Shown here piece after piece: positions 1 through 9,864 of a stretch of DNA of 64,000 nt (the first letter of the stretch is position 1; each line of letters starts with the position of its first letter). This DNA comes from Clostridium manihotivorum. Its GTDB lineage: Bacteria > Bacillota > Clostridia > Clostridiales > Clostridiaceae. The notes under the pieces were generated by a model. The model was not told the DNA's origin and did not search any database. It saw only the letters and a program-made list of their open reading frames with translations. The position numbers were made by a program, and so were the translations under genes. The stretch spans positions 372,001-436,000 of the forward strand of contig NZ_CP025746.1 of assembly GCF_004015185.1 (NCBI RefSeq), in the 5' to 3' direction.

Positions 1-384
1 TTGTGGATCGAGGTGGTACATCTTTATATCGAAACTTAATTTATACTTATTGGAAAATCGCAGATTATTGGAATTAGATGATCCTGGCTTATGGGGGGGC
101 ATATATAAGCTAATAGTTAGGTTAGGCGTTCTATAGGCAAAATTAAAGATGCACCACCACGGTTTTCAAACCATCTTCTTAGAGTCAAAGGGGGAGGTTG
201 ATTCTATGAAGCTTGAGGTGATACATCCTTAAACAAATGTAGATTTGCATTTACTCGTTAAGCTAACATAATTTTAAGAGTAAAGCACAGTATATATAAT
301 CAAATTAGGATATAGTGCTGAAGGCTTAGACTGTAGCTTTCAGCATTAATATCCTTTGGATATTTCTGTAACTTAGTATATTGT
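1..384. other. Intergenic region with a dispersed repeat copy
   Basis: No gene is supported here. Positions 32-137 are a diverged copy of the inverted-end repeat family also seen near 4.4, 17.5, 21.1 and 38.7 kb: TTAATTTATACTT on the left and TAATAGTTAGG on the right. Two similar phrases, GAGGTGGTACATC near 10 and GAGGTGATACATC near 215, flank it. A hairpin at about 312-347 (TGCTGAA paired with TTCAGCA) could end the leftward DUF975 gene, but it lacks a convincing T tract. Confidence 0.5.
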
Positions 385-1143
385 TTAACTTAATAACAAT
401 TCGTCATAGCTGCACATATTTTGATATAAAGCTTCTCTTCTTAATACTAGATATAATTCAGCATCTGTAGCATTTTCATAAGGCATTACAAAGAATGTAC
501 CAATACCGAAAGCTAATGCACCTAATATATACCATCCAATGAAGGATAAATCTAATATAAACATATCAAACTTATGGCCTCTAGTCATTTCATTACTTAA
601 CTCAATAGCTCTTCTAACACCGATATTCGGGTTATCTGCTAGAATATATGGGACCATGCTGTAAGCGTAGCTTTTGATGATACCAGGTATTATCAATAAA
701 AGGGTCCATAGGAATATAAGAATGTTTTTAAATAACATAGTGGTTACTATTGACATATGATTTTGTTGATCAAAACCAAAGCTAAAGCAATTACGTCTAT
801 CTTTATATTGAGCTGCTTGAACAAAGTATCTTCGTCCGCCAACTTCTAGTGCATATCCTACAAAAATACGTAATGCAAGTACTACAACAAAGGCTATAAA
901 AAAGAATGATATATGTCTCCATTGTATAAAAGGCCAGTTGGTAAAAGGAAAGTTTATAAAGCCATGACTATTGTAATGATTGTAATAAAAATTATGGCTA
1001 TAACTATTGTTATGAGAACCGTTGCTGCTCCAGCGGTGTGTACCTCCTACAAGTGCTAATACTAAGCTGACACCAAAGGCACCTAAATATATCTTACTTA
1101 AAACCTCTTTAGCTCTGTCTTTTAATTCTTTTCTAGACCACAT
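385..1143 (-). CDS. DUF975 family integral membrane protein
   Basis: This 252-residue protein belongs by pattern to the DUF975 family of Firmicute membrane proteins, whose biochemical role is unknown. The N-terminal WSRKELKDRAKE stretch, several hydrophobic segments and the family-typical region with SNEMTRGHK followed by a transmembrane helix and PYENATDAELY near the C-terminus are visible. An insertion rich in Asn, His, Ser and Tyr (about residues 38-66) lies between the first two membrane segments and would form a soluble loop. The start is supported by a CGGAGG ribosome binding site just upstream. It appears monocistronic. Function is not predicted. Confidence 0.85.
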   Translation of the reverse strand: MWSRKELKDRAKEVLSKIYLGAFGVSLVLALVGGTHRWSSNGSHNNSYSHNFYYNHYNSHGFINFPFTNWPFIQWRHISFFFIAFVVVLALRIFVGYALEVGGRRYFVQAAQYKDRRNCFSFGFDQQNHMSIVTTMLFKNILIFLWTLLLIIPGIIKSYAYSMVPYILADNPNIGVRRAIELSNEMTRGHKFDMFILDLSFIGWYILGALAFGIGTFFVMPYENATDAELYLVLRREALYQNMCSYDELLLS

Positions 1144-1486
1144 GATATCCTCCGATAAATTTATTAATTATATTTTAATTATGGGGTAAATTATATTTAT
1201 TTAAGTAATAACTATAAATATATTATAGGTTATATAATAACTTATAGCAAAGCCGATAAATGCAAAGATACTCATACTTATTGGTTAAGTTTATGTATGA
1301 ATAGGATAACATTTGATGTTTACTCGAATTTTCTTTGTTTTTCTCACGATTACTCAAGAAGAATAACTTGTTAATGAATATCTTTATAAATATTTATATC
1401 CTATGAGTAGAGTGAGTTTTTGCTGATTAAAAATACACATATTGTAAAAAAATACAACATAGGGTAAAATTATGTTTTAAGTATAT
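1144..1486. other. Intergenic region, nothing recognised
   Basis: AT-rich divergent intergenic region between two membrane protein genes. I see no RNA gene, repeat or clear operator in it. Confidence 0.4.
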
Positions 1487-1516
1487 ATGTTTTTAGTATT
1501 TAAAGGGGGAAGTAAT

Positions 1517-1993
1517 ATGAAAGATTCAAAATTAAAGCAAATACTTAATATAGTATTTAGATATCCCATAACACTTATACTTACAATAGTTGCATATGTA
1601 TTTATCTTTATTTTAAGTCTAGATAGTATCGTTTTATGCTACAATGCAAAACTTACAGATCATAGTATGAGAGATGCTGTTGTATACTATGTTACAAGGG
1701 AATTGAGTATAACAATGACTATTAGTGTAATTGTTAGTTTGTACATTTTTATACGATTTTTTAAGAAAAGTCTTCAACATCATGTTAAGGTTATACTTGC
1801 AATAGGTTGTTTTATGGATATCGTTGGAGTATTAACATCAATGAGAGTTACAACTTTAATAGAAAATCAATTATTGTTTCTTTTGACGACTAGTATGATT
1901 GCATATGTTGGTATAGCTAGTGGGTTGTATTCAAATATAAAGATTTTTCAAAAAGCATTAATAGAGAAGAGTAGTGGAAGTGACCTAGGTTAA
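1517..1993 (+). CDS. Small four-helix membrane protein of unknown function
   Basis: About 158 residues with roughly four hydrophobic helices, a short basic N-terminus (MKDSKLKQ) and a short polar C-terminus. I do not recognise the family. The frame opens at 1487, but the ATG at 1517 is preferred because a strong AAGGGGGA ribosome binding site lies about 8 bases before it, whereas the upstream ATG has none. It stands alone between the divergent DUF975 gene and the convergent ahpF gene, and shares with ahpF a bidirectional terminator at 2055-2091. Confidence 0.7.
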   Translation: MKDSKLKQILNIVFRYPITLILTIVAYVFIFILSLDSIVLCYNAKLTDHSMRDAVVYYVTRELSITMTISVIVSLYIFIRFFKKSLQHHVKVILAIGCFMDIVGVLTSMRVTTLIENQLLFLLTTSMIAYVGIASGLYSNIKIFQKALIEKSSGSDLG

Positions 1994-2054
1994 AGTTTTA
2001 TACTTTTATAGTTACAACCTTTCTAGATAGTCATAATCATATATAAACATAAGC

Positions 2055-2091
2055 AAAAATTCGCTGAAAAAAACAATTTCAGCGAATTTTT
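2055..2091. terminator. Bidirectional intrinsic terminator
   Basis: A perfect 15-bp stem (AAAAATTCGCTGAAA and its complement) with a short A-rich loop, giving a T run on either strand. It separates the small membrane protein gene from the convergent ahpC-ahpF operon. Confidence 0.85.
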
Positions 2092-2096
2092 AGTTA

Positions 2097-3623
2097 TTAA
2101 CTTCTTATTAAATAATCAAAGGCACCTAGGGCGGCAGTTGCGCCAGATCCCATGGAGATAATTATTTGCTTGTATGGAGTGTTAGTACAGTCTCCTGCTG
2201 CAAATACTCCAGGTACATTGGTAGCACCACGGCTATCAACGATGATTTCACCTATGCGGTTACGTTCTACTGCTTCTCCAAGCCAATCAGTATTTGGTAC
2301 AAGACCTATTTGAACAAATACACCTTGTAGCTCAATATGTTTAACTTCTTCAGTATCACGATCCATATAAGAGATACCATTAACCTTGTCAGTACCTGTG
2401 ATTTCTTTTGTTTGAACATTCTTAAGAACAGTTACGTTGCTTAAGCTGTAAAGTCGTTCTTGAAGTACGGCATCAGCCTTTAATTCTGGCATAAATTCAA
2501 GAACAGTTACATGATCTACAATTCCAGCAAGATCAATAGCCGCTTCTATACCGGAGTTACCTCCACCAATAACAGCCACATGCTTTCCTTTAAATAAAGG
2601 ACCATCGCAGTGAGGACAGTAAGCTACACCTTTATTCTTGAATTCTGCTTCACCAGGAACATTAACGTTTCTCCAGCGAGCACCTGTTGAAAGAATTACA
2701 GCCTTGCTTTTTAATATAGCGCCATTTTCAAGTTCAACTTCTATAAGCTCCTTCTTCTCTAAGCGTTTTGCTCTTTGAAGGGTCATGATATCAACATTAT
2801 AGTTTTTAACATGTTCTTCAAGGCTTGCTGCAAGTTTAGGTCCTTCAGTATATTTCATGCTTATGAAGTTTTCTATGCCCAAAGTATCCATCACCTGACC
2901 ACCAAAACGTTCTACGATAATGCCTGTACGTATACCCTTACGGGCAGCATATATTGCTGCACTTGATCCTGCAGGACCTCCACCCACTACTAGAACATCA
3001 TATGGTTCTTTATCTGCAAACTCTGATGCATCTGGAGCACTTCCAAGCTTTGCAAGGATTTCTTCTACAGTCATACGGCCACTGCCAAAGAATTCTCCAT
3101 TTAAAAATACTGATGGTACTGCCATTATGTCTTTGCTTTCAACCTCATCTTTGAAAGCACCGCCATCTATCATGGTATGAGTAACATTAGGGTTAAGAAT
3201 ACTCATCAAGTTAAGTGACTGAACAACCTCTGGACAGTTGTGACAGGTTAAACTGATGTAAGATTCAAAACTATATTGTCCCTTAATGTTTTTAATTTTT
3301 TCTATTGTTTGTTCATCAACCTTTGGAGCTCTGCCACTTACTTGTAGTAGGGCTAACACCAGTGAAGTAAATTCATGACCTAGAGGGATACCGGCAAAAG
3401 TTACTCCAGTGTCTTCTCCAATTCTGTTAATGCTGAAGCTAGGAGTTCTTGATAATTCTGCTCTCTCAACTTTAATCTTTGGTGACATGGAGGCTAGTTC
3501 ATCAACTAGCGCAACCATATCTTTAGATACATCATCAGATCCTGCACTGACCTTTATAAGGACATTACCCTCCATCAATTCAAGATATTGGGCTAATTGT
3601 CCTTTTATATCTGCATCAAGCAT
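2097..3623 (-). CDS. ahpF: Alkyl hydroperoxide reductase subunit F
   Basis: AhpF is the flavoprotein disulfide reductase that passes electrons from NAD(P)H to AhpC so that peroxides can be reduced in the cytoplasm. The 508-residue length fits full-length AhpF. The N-terminal tandem thioredoxin-like domain carries CHNC at residues 127-130. The C-terminal thioredoxin-reductase-like part has the FAD motif VVGGGPAG near 210, the active CPHC pair near 336-339, the NADPH motif VIGGGNSG, and a C-terminal FAAGDCT flavin motif. It follows ahpC by 13 bp, and its AAGGAGA ribosome binding site overlaps the ahpC stop codon, so the pair is co-transcribed and translationally close. Regulation is likely from the PerR-like site upstream of ahpC. 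Confidence 0.96.
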   Translation of the reverse strand: MLDADIKGQLAQYLELMEGNVLIKVSAGSDDVSKDMVALVDELASMSPKIKVERAELSRTPSFSINRIGEDTGVTFAGIPLGHEFTSLVLALLQVSGRAPKVDEQTIEKIKNIKGQYSFESYISLTCHNCPEVVQSLNLMSILNPNVTHTMIDGGAFKDEVESKDIMAVPSVFLNGEFFGSGRMTVEEILAKLGSAPDASEFADKEPYDVLVVGGGPAGSSAAIYAARKGIRTGIIVERFGGQVMDTLGIENFISMKYTEGPKLAASLEEHVKNYNVDIMTLQRAKRLEKKELIEVELENGAILKSKAVILSTGARWRNVNVPGEAEFKNKGVAYCPHCDGPLFKGKHVAVIGGGNSGIEAAIDLAGIVDHVTVLEFMPELKADAVLQERLYSLSNVTVLKNVQTKEITGTDKVNGISYMDRDTEEVKHIELQGVFVQIGLVPNTDWLGEAVERNRIGEIIVDSRGATNVPGVFAAGDCTNTPYKQIIISMGSGATAALGAFDYLIRS

Positions 3624-3636
3624 GATATGCTTCTCC

Positions 3637-4200
3637 TTAGATCTTTCCTACAAGATCAAGACTTGGCTTAAGTGTTTCAGCGCCTTCTTTCCATTTAGCA
3701 GGACAAACTTCACCAGGATTATTTCTAACGTATTGAGCAGCTTTTATCTTATTAACAAGTATGCTTGCGTCACGACCTATACCGCCAGCATTTATTTCAA
3801 CAGCTTGAATTATTCCGTCTGGATCTATTATGAAAGTACCACGATCTGCAAGACCGTCAGCTTCGATTAATACATCAAAGTTACGAGATAAAGTATGTGA
3901 AGGGTCACCGATCATTGTGTAAGTGATCTTCTTTATAGCTTCTGAGCTATCATGCCATGCCTTGTGAGTATAGTGTGTATCAGTTGAAACTGAGTATACT
4001 TCAACTCCAAGTGATTGTAATGTTGCATAGTTATCTTGTAAATCTTCTAATTCAGTTGGACATACGAAAGTGAAGTCTGCTGGGTAGAAGCATACTACAC
4101 TCCACTTACCTTTGAAATCTGCCTCAGTTAAATCTAAAAATTGACCTTGTCTGAAAGCTGATGCTTTAAATGGTTTTACCTCTGTTCCGATTAGTGACAT
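3637..4200 (-). CDS. ahpC: Alkyl hydroperoxide reductase subunit C (peroxiredoxin)
   Basis: A typical 2-Cys peroxiredoxin of 187 residues, the normal length for bacterial AhpC. The peroxidatic cysteine lies in FTFVCPTE at Cys47 and the resolving cysteine in GEVCPAKW at Cys166. The product reduces hydrogen peroxide, alkyl peroxides and peroxynitrite and is recycled by AhpF, encoded directly downstream. The ATG at 4200 has an AGGAGGT ribosome binding site. Upstream are a near-consensus sigma-A promoter and a PerR/Fur-type palindrome. In an anaerobe this operon is a main peroxide defence. Confidence 0.97.
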   Translation of the reverse strand: MSLIGTEVKPFKASAFRQGQFLDLTEADFKGKWSVVCFYPADFTFVCPTELEDLQDNYATLQSLGVEVYSVSTDTHYTHKAWHDSSEAIKKITYTMIGDPSHTLSRNFDVLIEADGLADRGTFIIDPDGIIQAVEINAGGIGRDASILVNKIKAAQYVRNNPGEVCPAKWKEGAETLKPSLDLVGKI

Positions 4201-4269
4201 AATAAAATACCTCCTAAAATTTACTTTTATAAATTAATTTTTTTATACATACGTTTTGTAATTGATACA

Positions 4270-4325
4270 AAGTAATAATGATTATTACTTAATACCAATT
4301 ATAAAACTAAACTAATATTTGTCAA
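4270..4325 (-). promoter_or_regulatory. ahpCF promoter with PerR/Fur-type operator
   Basis: Read on the minus strand, TTGACA (4320-4325), a 16-bp spacer and TATAAT (4298-4303) form a near-ideal vegetative promoter. Directly downstream, covering the expected transcription start, lies a perfect 10-1-10 palindrome at 4270-4290 with core TAATAATGATTATTA. This differs at two positions from the PerR box consensus TTATAATNATTATAA. Peroxide derepression by PerR is inferred; Fur or Zur boxes have a similar form. Confidence 0.8.
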
Positions 4326-5008
4326 TATAGTTTTCCAAAATTTTTTTATTTTTATTTTTCAACGTTCTATCACATTCTTAGAGTTCCTAACTGAACTATT
4401 AATTTATGCATGCTTTATGATCCACAGAAGCTGGAATGATCTAATCTCGGAAACCCACAAGTCTTCACCAAGTATAAATTAAGTTTCCATATAAGAACTC
4501 TTTAAATATATTTTGTGAAAGACTTTTCTTAGAAATACCATGAATATAAAACCTAATATAAGAAGTATTGGCTATAATATCATTTGGAGGGTAGTTTGAA
4601 GATTATCCATGTAATTCTAGTTACTCGCTCATATAGCATCTCCTTCATAACCAATTAATTTCAACAATATTATTAAACATAGGCCGATTTTTGTTTTGTA
4701 AGTAAAGCGATACTAAAGATGGATGCATCACTTCAAATTCAAATATACCTTCAGAGCTCCTTTAGCTTCTGAGAGGAGACTTTGTAAAATATAAATCTTA
4801 ATATGAAGTTGTCTAAAATGAGGAAAATAATGAAGATAAGAATATGTAGCCGTCTGCTAGAGCTTCTTACCATATGCTTAAGAAAAAGTAACTTCACAAT
4901 AATTATCTAAAGAAATTCACTTCAACTAAATTTTTACCACATGACATAAAAATATTATTCTTATATAATAATAAGGTACTAAAAATTTTAGAGGGAAGGT
5001 AAGTTACC
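4326..5008. repeat. Intergenic region with two dispersed repeats
   Basis: No gene is supported. Positions 4380-4501 are a copy of the inverted-end repeat family, with GAGTTCCTAACTGAACTATT on one side and an end reading GAACTC on the other. Positions 4750-4835 carry a second family, AGAGCTCCTTTAGCTTCTG followed by AGAGGAGA, which recurs near 53.3 kb. The polC ribosome binding site, GAGGGAAGG, lies at the right end. Confidence 0.6.
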
Positions 5009-8000
5009 ATGAAAAAGATAAATGAAATTTTTAGTGACTATAATGCACGTGGCAATATAACTAATGCACTTGTAGAATCTGTTGTGTTAAGCAAAAAGAG
5101 TAAGAAGCTTGAGCTTAAAATAAGTTCAGATAAATATATTGATATAAAAGAATTTGATGGCCTTAATAGATTTATAAAACAAAGATTTGCCTTAAATGAT
5201 TCTATAATATCTGTAAACTATGCTGACGGAACAGATAAGAAACCTATAGAAGAAGAAATCAAGAATATTTTAGTTTCAATGTCTGATAAGCATCCTGTTC
5301 TAAAAACAGTTGCTAATAATAGTGAATATACAATTGAAAACAATACGATAAACTTTCACTTAAAGGTTGCAGTATCAGGTTTTTTAAAGTCCATGAATTA
5401 TGAAAAACAGCTTCGAGAAAACATAAAAACTCTTTACGGTACTTCCTACAATATAAAATTTATTGATGCTATAAGCAGTGAAGACTTGGCCCTTCAACAA
5501 GAGAGTCGTGAGCAGGAGATGATGGCTGCTTTAAAGAAAATCAAAACTGATGTAGATTCTAACACTCCTAAGCCAACGAAGGAAGCTCCATTAAAGAAAG
5601 AAGAGCAGAAGGATGACTCAGATGGTAAGAAGGGAGATCCATTCTTAATACTTGGAAGAAGCTCTAAGATTAAGGAAAATGTAATAAAGATTACTGATAT
5701 TACACCAGATGAAGGAAGGATAGCAATTGAAGGGGAAATATCAAATATCGAAGCTAAGGAACTGAGAAGTGGAAAGACTTTAGTTTCTTTTGATATATAT
5801 GATGGATCAACTTCCATGACCTGTAAGTCTTTCTTAAAGCCTGGAGAATATGAAGAGGTTTTATCTAGACTTAAAAAGGCTAAGGGAGTAAGACTAGTTG
5901 GTTCTGCTAGTTATAGTAAGTTCTCTGGAGAAGTTGAAATGATAGCTAATATTATCATAGAAACTCTAGGAATTAGGAGAGCTGTGAGACAAGATAATGC
6001 AGAAGTTAAGAGGGTTGAGCTTCATATGCATACTCAGATGAGCCAAATGGATGCTATGAATAGTGCTACTGATTTGATTAAGAGAGCTATGAGCTGGGGC
6101 ATGAAGGCTATTGCTTTAACAGATCATGGAGTAGTGCAGGCATTTCCAGAAGCTCATAAGCTTTTAGGAAGAAATAATCCTGATATGAAGGTTCTATACG
6201 GGGTAGAGGCTTACTTGGCTCCAGATAAGAAACCATCTGTAACCAATCCTAAGGGACAGAGTATAGATACAACTTACTGCGTTCTTGACTTAGAGACAAC
6301 AGGATTTTCAGCAGTAACTGAAAGAATCACTGAAATAGGTGTTATGAAGTATCAAGATGGTAAGGTTGTTGACGAATTCAGCTGTTTTGTAAATCCTGAA
6401 AAACCAATCCCTGCAAAGGTTGTTGAGGTTACTAACATAACAGATGATATGGTAAAAGATGCAGAAACTATAGATCAAGTATTCCCTAAGCTTTTGGAAT
6501 TCATAAAGGGAAGTGTTTTAGTTGCTCATAATGCATCCTTTGATGTAGGGTTTCTAAAGCAAAATGCTAAAGTATTAGGTTATGACTTTGACTTTACTTA
6601 CGTAGATACCTTAACCTTGGCGCAGGAAGTATTCCCAGAGTTTAAGACCTATAAGCTAGGAAGAATTGCTAAGAACCTAGGTATAAAGGTTGAAGTGGCT
6701 CACAGAGCTTTAGATGACGTTGATACTACTGTTAAGGTTTTTGAGGTAATGCTTGAAAAGCTAAAGGAAAAAGGAGTAAAGACTCTTGAGGACATAGATT
6801 TATTTGGTATTGATGAGGAGTCTAAAAAGGAAGGTTATAAGAAGCTTAAAACCTTCCATGCAATAATATTTGCGAAAGATTATGTAGGCTTAAAGAACCT
6901 ATATAGGCTTGTGTCTTACTCTAACTTAGATTATTTCCATAAGAAGCCTCGTATATTAAAGAGCATGTACAAGAAATACTCAGAGGGGCTTATGATAGGA
7001 AGTGCCTGCAGTGAAGGAGAATTGTATCAGTCAATACTTCTAGGTAAATCTGATGAAGAAATTGAAGCTATTGCAGAAGATTATGATTATCTTGAAATTC
7101 AACCTTTAGGAAATAATGATTACTTAGTTAGAACAGAGCAGGTGCCTAATAGAGACTATTTAAAAGAGATAAATAAGAAGATAATACAGCTAGGAGAAAA
7201 GCTTAATAAGCTTGTGGTTGCTACTGGTGACGTTCATTTTATGGATCCAGAAGATGAAATATATAGACGTATATTAGAGGCAGGACAGGGCTTTAAGGAT
7301 GCAGACAATCAAGCTCCTTTATACCTAAGAACCACAGAAGAAATGCTTAAGGAATTTGAGTACTTAGGAAAGCAAAAAGCTTATGAGGTGGTTGTTACTA
7401 ATACTAATAAGATTGCAGATATGTGTGAGCAGATAAGCCCAATATCACCAGATAAGGCGACACCACACATAGATGGCTGTGAGCAGACCATTAAAGATAT
7501 AACCTATGGAAAGGCTCATGAGCTTTATGGAGATCCGCTGCCTCAATTGGTTCAAGATAGATTGGAAAGAGAACTGGATTCCATAATAAAAAATGGATTC
7601 TCAGTTATGTATATAATAGCTCAAAAGCTAGTATGGAAATCTAATGAGGATGGTTACTTAGTTGGTTCCAGAGGCTCTGTTGGTTCTTCAGTAGTTGCTT
7701 ATATGACAGGTATAACGGAGGTAAATGCTCTTCCTCCTCATTATAGATGTCCTAATTGCAAGTTCTCTGACTTTACAGACTATGGATTTAAAAATGGCTT
7801 CGACTTACCAGATAAGAATTGCCCTGAGTGTGGAGCACCTTTAGCTAAGGATGGTATAGATATACCTTTTGAAACCTTCCTAGGATTTAACGGAGATAAG
7901 GAACCAGATATAGACTTAAACTTCTCCGGAGAGTATCAGGCAAAAGCACATAGATATACTGAGGTTATCTTTGGAAAGGGCACTACCTTTAAGGCTGGAA

Positions 8001-9364
8001 CCATAGGTACTATAGCAGAAAAAACGGCCTTTGGTTATGTAAAGAAGTATTATGAAGAAAAGAATATGACCGTAAGTAAGGCTGAAATAATGAGGATATC
8101 AAAAGGATGTACTGGAATTAAGAGAACTTCAGGACAGCATCCCGGTGGAATAATAGTTGTGCCTAAGGGAAGAGAAATCTTTGAGTTTTGCCCAGTTCAG
8201 CATCCAGCTGATGATCCAAATTCTGATATTATAACTACACATTTTGACTATCACTCAATTGACCAGAATCTATTGAAGCTTGATATACTTGGGCACGATG
8301 ATCCTACGGTTATAAGAATGCTTCAAGATATAACAGGGGTAGATCCTAAGACTATACCGATGGATGAGAAGAAGACAATGTCCATATTTTCATCTACTGA
8401 AGCTTTAGGGGTTACACCAGAACAGATAAACTCTAAGGTTGGAACCTTTGGAATACCTGAGTTTGGTACTAAATTCGTTAGAGGAATGCTTCTAGATACT
8501 ATGCCAAAGGCATTCACAGACCTAATATGTATATCAGGACTTTCCCACGGTACTGACGTTTGGCTGGGCAATGCTAAGGACTTGATTGACCAAGGAATAG
8601 TTACACTAAGTGAAGCTGTATGTACGAGAGATGATATCATGATTTATCTTATCAAAAAAGGCTTGCCACCAAATACAGCCTTTAAGATAATGGAAACTGT
8701 CCGTAAGGGTAAGGCACTAAAGGATCCAAAGTGGCCAGAATACGAAGAACTTATGAGGCAATGTGAGGTACCAGAATGGTACATAGATTCCTGTAGAAAA
8801 ATAAAATACATGTTCCCTAAAGCCCATGCGGCAGCATATGTTATGATGGCCTTTAGAATAGCTTGGTTTAAGGTTCACATACCAAAGGCGTACTATGCAG
8901 CCTTCTTTACCATAAGAGCAAAGGCCTTTGATGCAGAGTATATGATCTTTGGAAAAGAAAAGGTTAAGCAAAGAATGAAGGAAATAGAGGCTATGGGTAT
9001 GATGGCTCCGCCTAAGGATAAAGATATGTATGATGACTTGGAACTTGTCCTAGAGATGTATGAAAGAGGAATTAGGTTCCTTCCGATAGATTTATATAAG
9101 TCTCATGCTACTCAATTCCTGGTAGAAGAAGAGGGGTTAAGACCACCTATAAACAGTATATCAGGTATGGGCAATGTGGCAGCAGAAGGTATATACAGTG
9201 CTATACAGGAAGCAATAAAAGAAGATAGCCCTATTAACTCTATTGAAGATTTAAAGAAACGTGCCAAGATAGGAAATTCAGCTATAGATTCTCTAAGAAA
9301 GTTTGGCTGTCTAAACGGTCTTCCTGAAAAGGATCAGCTGAGTTTCTTTGATTTGATATCTTAG
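5009..9364 (+). CDS. polC: DNA polymerase III PolC-type alpha subunit
   Basis: PolC is the essential replicative DNA polymerase of Firmicutes, with its own proofreading exonuclease. The 1451-residue length matches the family. Visible in order: an N-terminal domain, a charged linker near residues 160-215, an OB-fold domain near 230-320, the first PHP half starting at ELHMHTQMSQMDAM near 337, an inserted DEDD 3'-5' exonuclease (VLDLETTG near 425; AHNASFD; HRALDDV), the second PHP half, a zinc knuckle with CPNC and CPEC near 913-950, and the polymerase palm with PDIDLNFSG near 966. The C-terminal part continues through the HAAAYVMMAFRIAWFK region. No stop or frameshift is seen. The gene ends at its own terminator and is not followed by rimP-nusA as in some relatives. 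Confidence 0.98.
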   Translation: MKKINEIFSDYNARGNITNALVESVVLSKKSKKLELKISSDKYIDIKEFDGLNRFIKQRFALNDSIISVNYADGTDKKPIEEEIKNILVSMSDKHPVLKTVANNSEYTIENNTINFHLKVAVSGFLKSMNYEKQLRENIKTLYGTSYNIKFIDAISSEDLALQQESREQEMMAALKKIKTDVDSNTPKPTKEAPLKKEEQKDDSDGKKGDPFLILGRSSKIKENVIKITDITPDEGRIAIEGEISNIEAKELRSGKTLVSFDIYDGSTSMTCKSFLKPGEYEEVLSRLKKAKGVRLVGSASYSKFSGEVEMIANIIIETLGIRRAVRQDNAEVKRVELHMHTQMSQMDAMNSATDLIKRAMSWGMKAIALTDHGVVQAFPEAHKLLGRNNPDMKVLYGVEAYLAPDKKPSVTNPKGQSIDTTYCVLDLETTGFSAVTERITEIGVMKYQDGKVVDEFSCFVNPEKPIPAKVVEVTNITDDMVKDAETIDQVFPKLLEFIKGSVLVAHNASFDVGFLKQNAKVLGYDFDFTYVDTLTLAQEVFPEFKTYKLGRIAKNLGIKVEVAHRALDDVDTTVKVFEVMLEKLKEKGVKTLEDIDLFGIDEESKKEGYKKLKTFHAIIFAKDYVGLKNLYRLVSYSNLDYFHKKPRILKSMYKKYSEGLMIGSACSEGELYQSILLGKSDEEIEAIAEDYDYLEIQPLGNNDYLVRTEQVPNRDYLKEINKKIIQLGEKLNKLVVATGDVHFMDPEDEIYRRILEAGQGFKDADNQAPLYLRTTEEMLKEFEYLGKQKAYEVVVTNTNKIADMCEQISPISPDKATPHIDGCEQTIKDITYGKAHELYGDPLPQLVQDRLERELDSIIKNGFSVMYIIAQKLVWKSNEDGYLVGSRGSVGSSVVAYMTGITEVNALPPHYRCPNCKFSDFTDYGFKNGFDLPDKNCPECGAPLAKDGIDIPFETFLGFNGDKEPDIDLNFSGEYQAKAHRYTEVIFGKGTTFKAGTIGTIAEKTAFGYVKKYYEEKNMTVSKAEIMRISKGCTGIKRTSGQHPGGIIVVPKGREIFEFCPVQHPADDPNSDIITTHFDYHSIDQNLLKLDILGHDDPTVIRMLQDITGVDPKTIPMDEKKTMSIFSSTEALGVTPEQINSKVGTFGIPEFGTKFVRGMLLDTMPKAFTDLICISGLSHGTDVWLGNAKDLIDQGIVTLSEAVCTRDDIMIYLIKKGLPPNTAFKIMETVRKGKALKDPKWPEYEELMRQCEVPEWYIDSCRKIKYMFPKAHAAAYVMMAFRIAWFKVHIPKAYYAAFFTIRAKAFDAEYMIFGKEKVKQRMKEIEAMGMMAPPKDKDMYDDLELVLEMYERGIRFLPIDLYKSHATQFLVEEEGLRPPINSISGMGNVAAEGIYSAIQEAIKEDSPINSIEDLKKRAKIGNSAIDSLRKFGCLNGLPEKDQLSFFDLIS

Positions 9365-9464
9365 AAGTAGAGAGGTAAGGTGTTTTTTAGTTTAAGCTTT
9401 TTTAATGTCTAATACTAAGATGAAATAATATATTGATTTGGAATTGTTAATACTATATAACTGG

Positions 9465-9499
9465 AAACCACTAATGTAAGCAGCATTAGTGGTTTTTTC
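9465..9499 (+). terminator. Intrinsic terminator of polC
   Basis: Stem AAACCACTAATG with CATTAGTGGTTT, followed by a T run. Almost the same hairpin recurs at 15546-15577, so the terminator is itself part of a repeated sequence. A fragment of the GATGACTGACCACTTAATT repeat lies just downstream, near 9520-9540. Confidence 0.85.
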
Positions 9500-9614
9500 T
9501 ATATTTAATTAAATCATAAGATGACTGACCACTTAATTTTAAAGATATACCTCAAAAGTTAAGTGAAAAACATGAAAAAATATGTAATTTTATAGAAAAA
9601 TATATTGGATATTG

Positions 9615-9643
9615 TTGACAATACATAGTCTATTATATAAAAT
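9615..9643 (+). promoter_or_regulatory. Vegetative promoter of the adhesin leader
   Basis: TTGACA at 9615-9620, a 17-bp spacer and TAAAAT at 9638-9643. It would start an RNA of about 100 bases before the c-di-GMP-II aptamer. The -10 element is not perfect, so the call is moderate. Confidence 0.55.
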
Positions 9644-9738
9644 AGTGGTTATGAATCATCTATTAAGTAAAAAACTATTTTTTATAATAGCGGTTATTTA
9701 TTAATAGGGGATATGTTATAACTCATATAAAATTTAAT

Positions 9739-9831
9739 TGGTAGTGACGACCTATATGCTTATTTGGGCACTTTGCATATAGTGAGCTAGTAGTGCAACC
9801 GACCAAACGTAAAAGTTAGGTCGGTTTTTTT
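9739..9831 (+). ncRNA. c-di-GMP-II riboswitch with terminator expression platform
   Basis: The segment TTGGGCACTTTGCATATAG, a short loop, then GAGCTAGTAGTGCAACCGAC closely matches, from memory, the conserved core of the Clostridium acetobutylicum c-di-GMP-II aptamer (GGGCACUU, a variable hairpin, then UAGUAGUGCAACCGACC). The aptamer spans about 9739-9804. Its last bases, ACCGACC (9798-9804), can pair instead with GGTCGGT at 9819-9825 to form a terminator with a T run. Ligand binding should hold ACCGACC in the aptamer and so allow transcription, making it an ON switch, the usual logic of this class. It lies 34 bases before the start codon of the giant adhesin. Confidence 0.88.
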
Positions 9832-9864
9832 ATTATAAAAAATTAATTTAAAGGAAGTGATAAA

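Noticed and set aside
11..27. T-box-like GGTGGTAC near the left edge
   Set aside because: The core lacks the full T-box TGGNACCGCG pattern, and no downstream aminoacyl-tRNA synthetase or amino acid gene is present.
2775..3180. Plus-strand open frames across ahpF
   Set aside because: They overlap a clear ahpF coding region on the other strand, have no ribosome binding sites and show no protein-like composition; they are shadows.
8323..8971. Minus-strand open frames inside polC
   Set aside because: They lie in conserved PolC motifs on the plus strand and have no independent support.
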